DNA of 64,000 bases, taken from Chloroflexota bacterium (GTDB lineage Bacteria; Chloroflexota; Anaerolineae; Caldilineales; Caldilineaceae). A model generated the notes under the pieces. The model had not been told where the DNA came from and did not search any database. It saw nothing but the letters and a program-made list of their open reading frames with translations. Shown here one piece after another: positions 63,745 to 64,000 of the stretch (positions are counted from its first letter, which is position 1; each line of letters starts with the position of its first letter). Both the position numbers and the translations under genes were made by a program. The DNA lies in the NCBI GenBank assembly GCA_016861025.1, contig BOKO01000002.1, positions 1-64,000 of the forward strand, in the 5' to 3' direction.

Positions 63745-64000
63745 CTATAGTGAAAAGACGTCCTGCGCCTTGTGCAGCGCGTCCACCAGCACATCCACCT
63801 CCTCGCGTGTGTTGTAAAGATAGAAGCTGGCGCGCGCGCTGGCGTGGATGCCGAGACGGTCGTGCAACGGCTGGGCGCAATGATGGCCGGCGCGCACAGC
63901 CACGCCCGACCGATCCAGGATCGCCGAAACGTCGTGTGGGTGGATGCCATTCAAGGTGAAGGCGATCAGCCCGCCGCGCTGCTCTGGCTTTGGTCCCAGA
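63745..64000 (-). CDS. sufS: Cysteine desulfurase SufS, C-terminal part
   Basis: Only the last 85 or so residues are in the window; the 5' end lies beyond 64000. GIHPHDVSAILDRSGVAVRAGHHCAQPLHDRLG contains the persulfide-forming Cys in RAGHHCAQP, in the short-loop group II arrangement of SufS, and RASFYLYNTREEVDVLVDAL is the usual C-terminal motif. SufS removes sulfur from cysteine and passes it to SufU, encoded downstream. Confidence 0.95.
   Translation of the reverse strand, partial: LGPKPEQRGGLIAFTLNGIHPHDVSAILDRSGVAVRAGHHCAQPLHDRLGIHASARASFYLYNTREEVDVLVDALHKAQDVFSL

Overview
This window looks like chromosomal DNA of a Chloroflexota bacterium, most likely of the Caldilineae/Anaerolineae side. 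That is my inference from high GC, secreted proteins with long Thr/Pro (TPTPTP) linkers, the DUF4395-thioredoxin pair, a pyruvoyl arginine decarboxylase/agmatinase/deoxyhypusine-synthase-like polyamine set and the general family make-up; it is not a database result. The window is densely coded on both strands, with about 55 credible genes. Two are cut by the edges: a giant Rhs/YD-repeat protein on the left and sufS on the right.

Layout. 1-5308: secreted Rhs protein. 5619-8911: ruvB (with an SOS-like operator) and a YyaL-type thioredoxin-domain protein. 8982-11158: rpsF, rpsR (with a large acidic extension) and a membrane-anchored parvulin foldase. 11359-15307: a sulfur/cysteine operon (cysO-moeZ-cysM-DUF4395-thioredoxin) behind a consensus promoter and a structured leader with terminator and possible antiterminator. 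15490-19371: S9 peptidase, sulfurtransferase, beta-propeller lipoprotein. 19474-23747: a VapB-like protein, a PIN domain fused to a molybdate/tungstate-type binding domain, a GNAT enzyme and the tungstate transporter tupBCA. 23822-28030: a C25 (gingipain-type) protease and a PEP-CTERM protein. 28248-31052: polyamine synthesis. 31049-35214: a Rieske/cytochrome b/multiheme cytochrome c complex. 35426-42032: PhoX-like protein, phosphohexomutase, adenosine-specific kinase, FabH, an aminoglycoside-phosphotransferase-like kinase and gene remnants. 42029-49375: a complete liv-type ABC transporter with an acyl-CoA synthetase. 50522-55926: a six-gene cassette of three ATP-grasp enzymes, an MtlD-like dehydrogenase, a small helical protein and an MFS transporter. 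55964-61664: an ECF sigma/anti-sigma/CHAT protease/subtilase operon. 61896-64000: SUF iron-sulfur genes with a toxin-antitoxin-like pair inside.

The best candidates for undescribed biology are the ATP-grasp/MtlD-like/MFS cassette (50522-55926), which resembles no pathway I can name; the degenerate-PIN/oxyanion-sensor fusion next to tupBCA; the leader RNA of the cysO operon; and the sigma/CHAT/subtilase operon, whose subtilase carries 27 consecutive aspartates. Two unrelated secreted proteases also end in the same short C-terminal motif, which may be a sorting tag.

All start sites were chosen by eye from Shine-Dalgarno spacing, overlap with neighbours and conserved N-termini. Functions are inferred from motifs recognised in the translated sequence.
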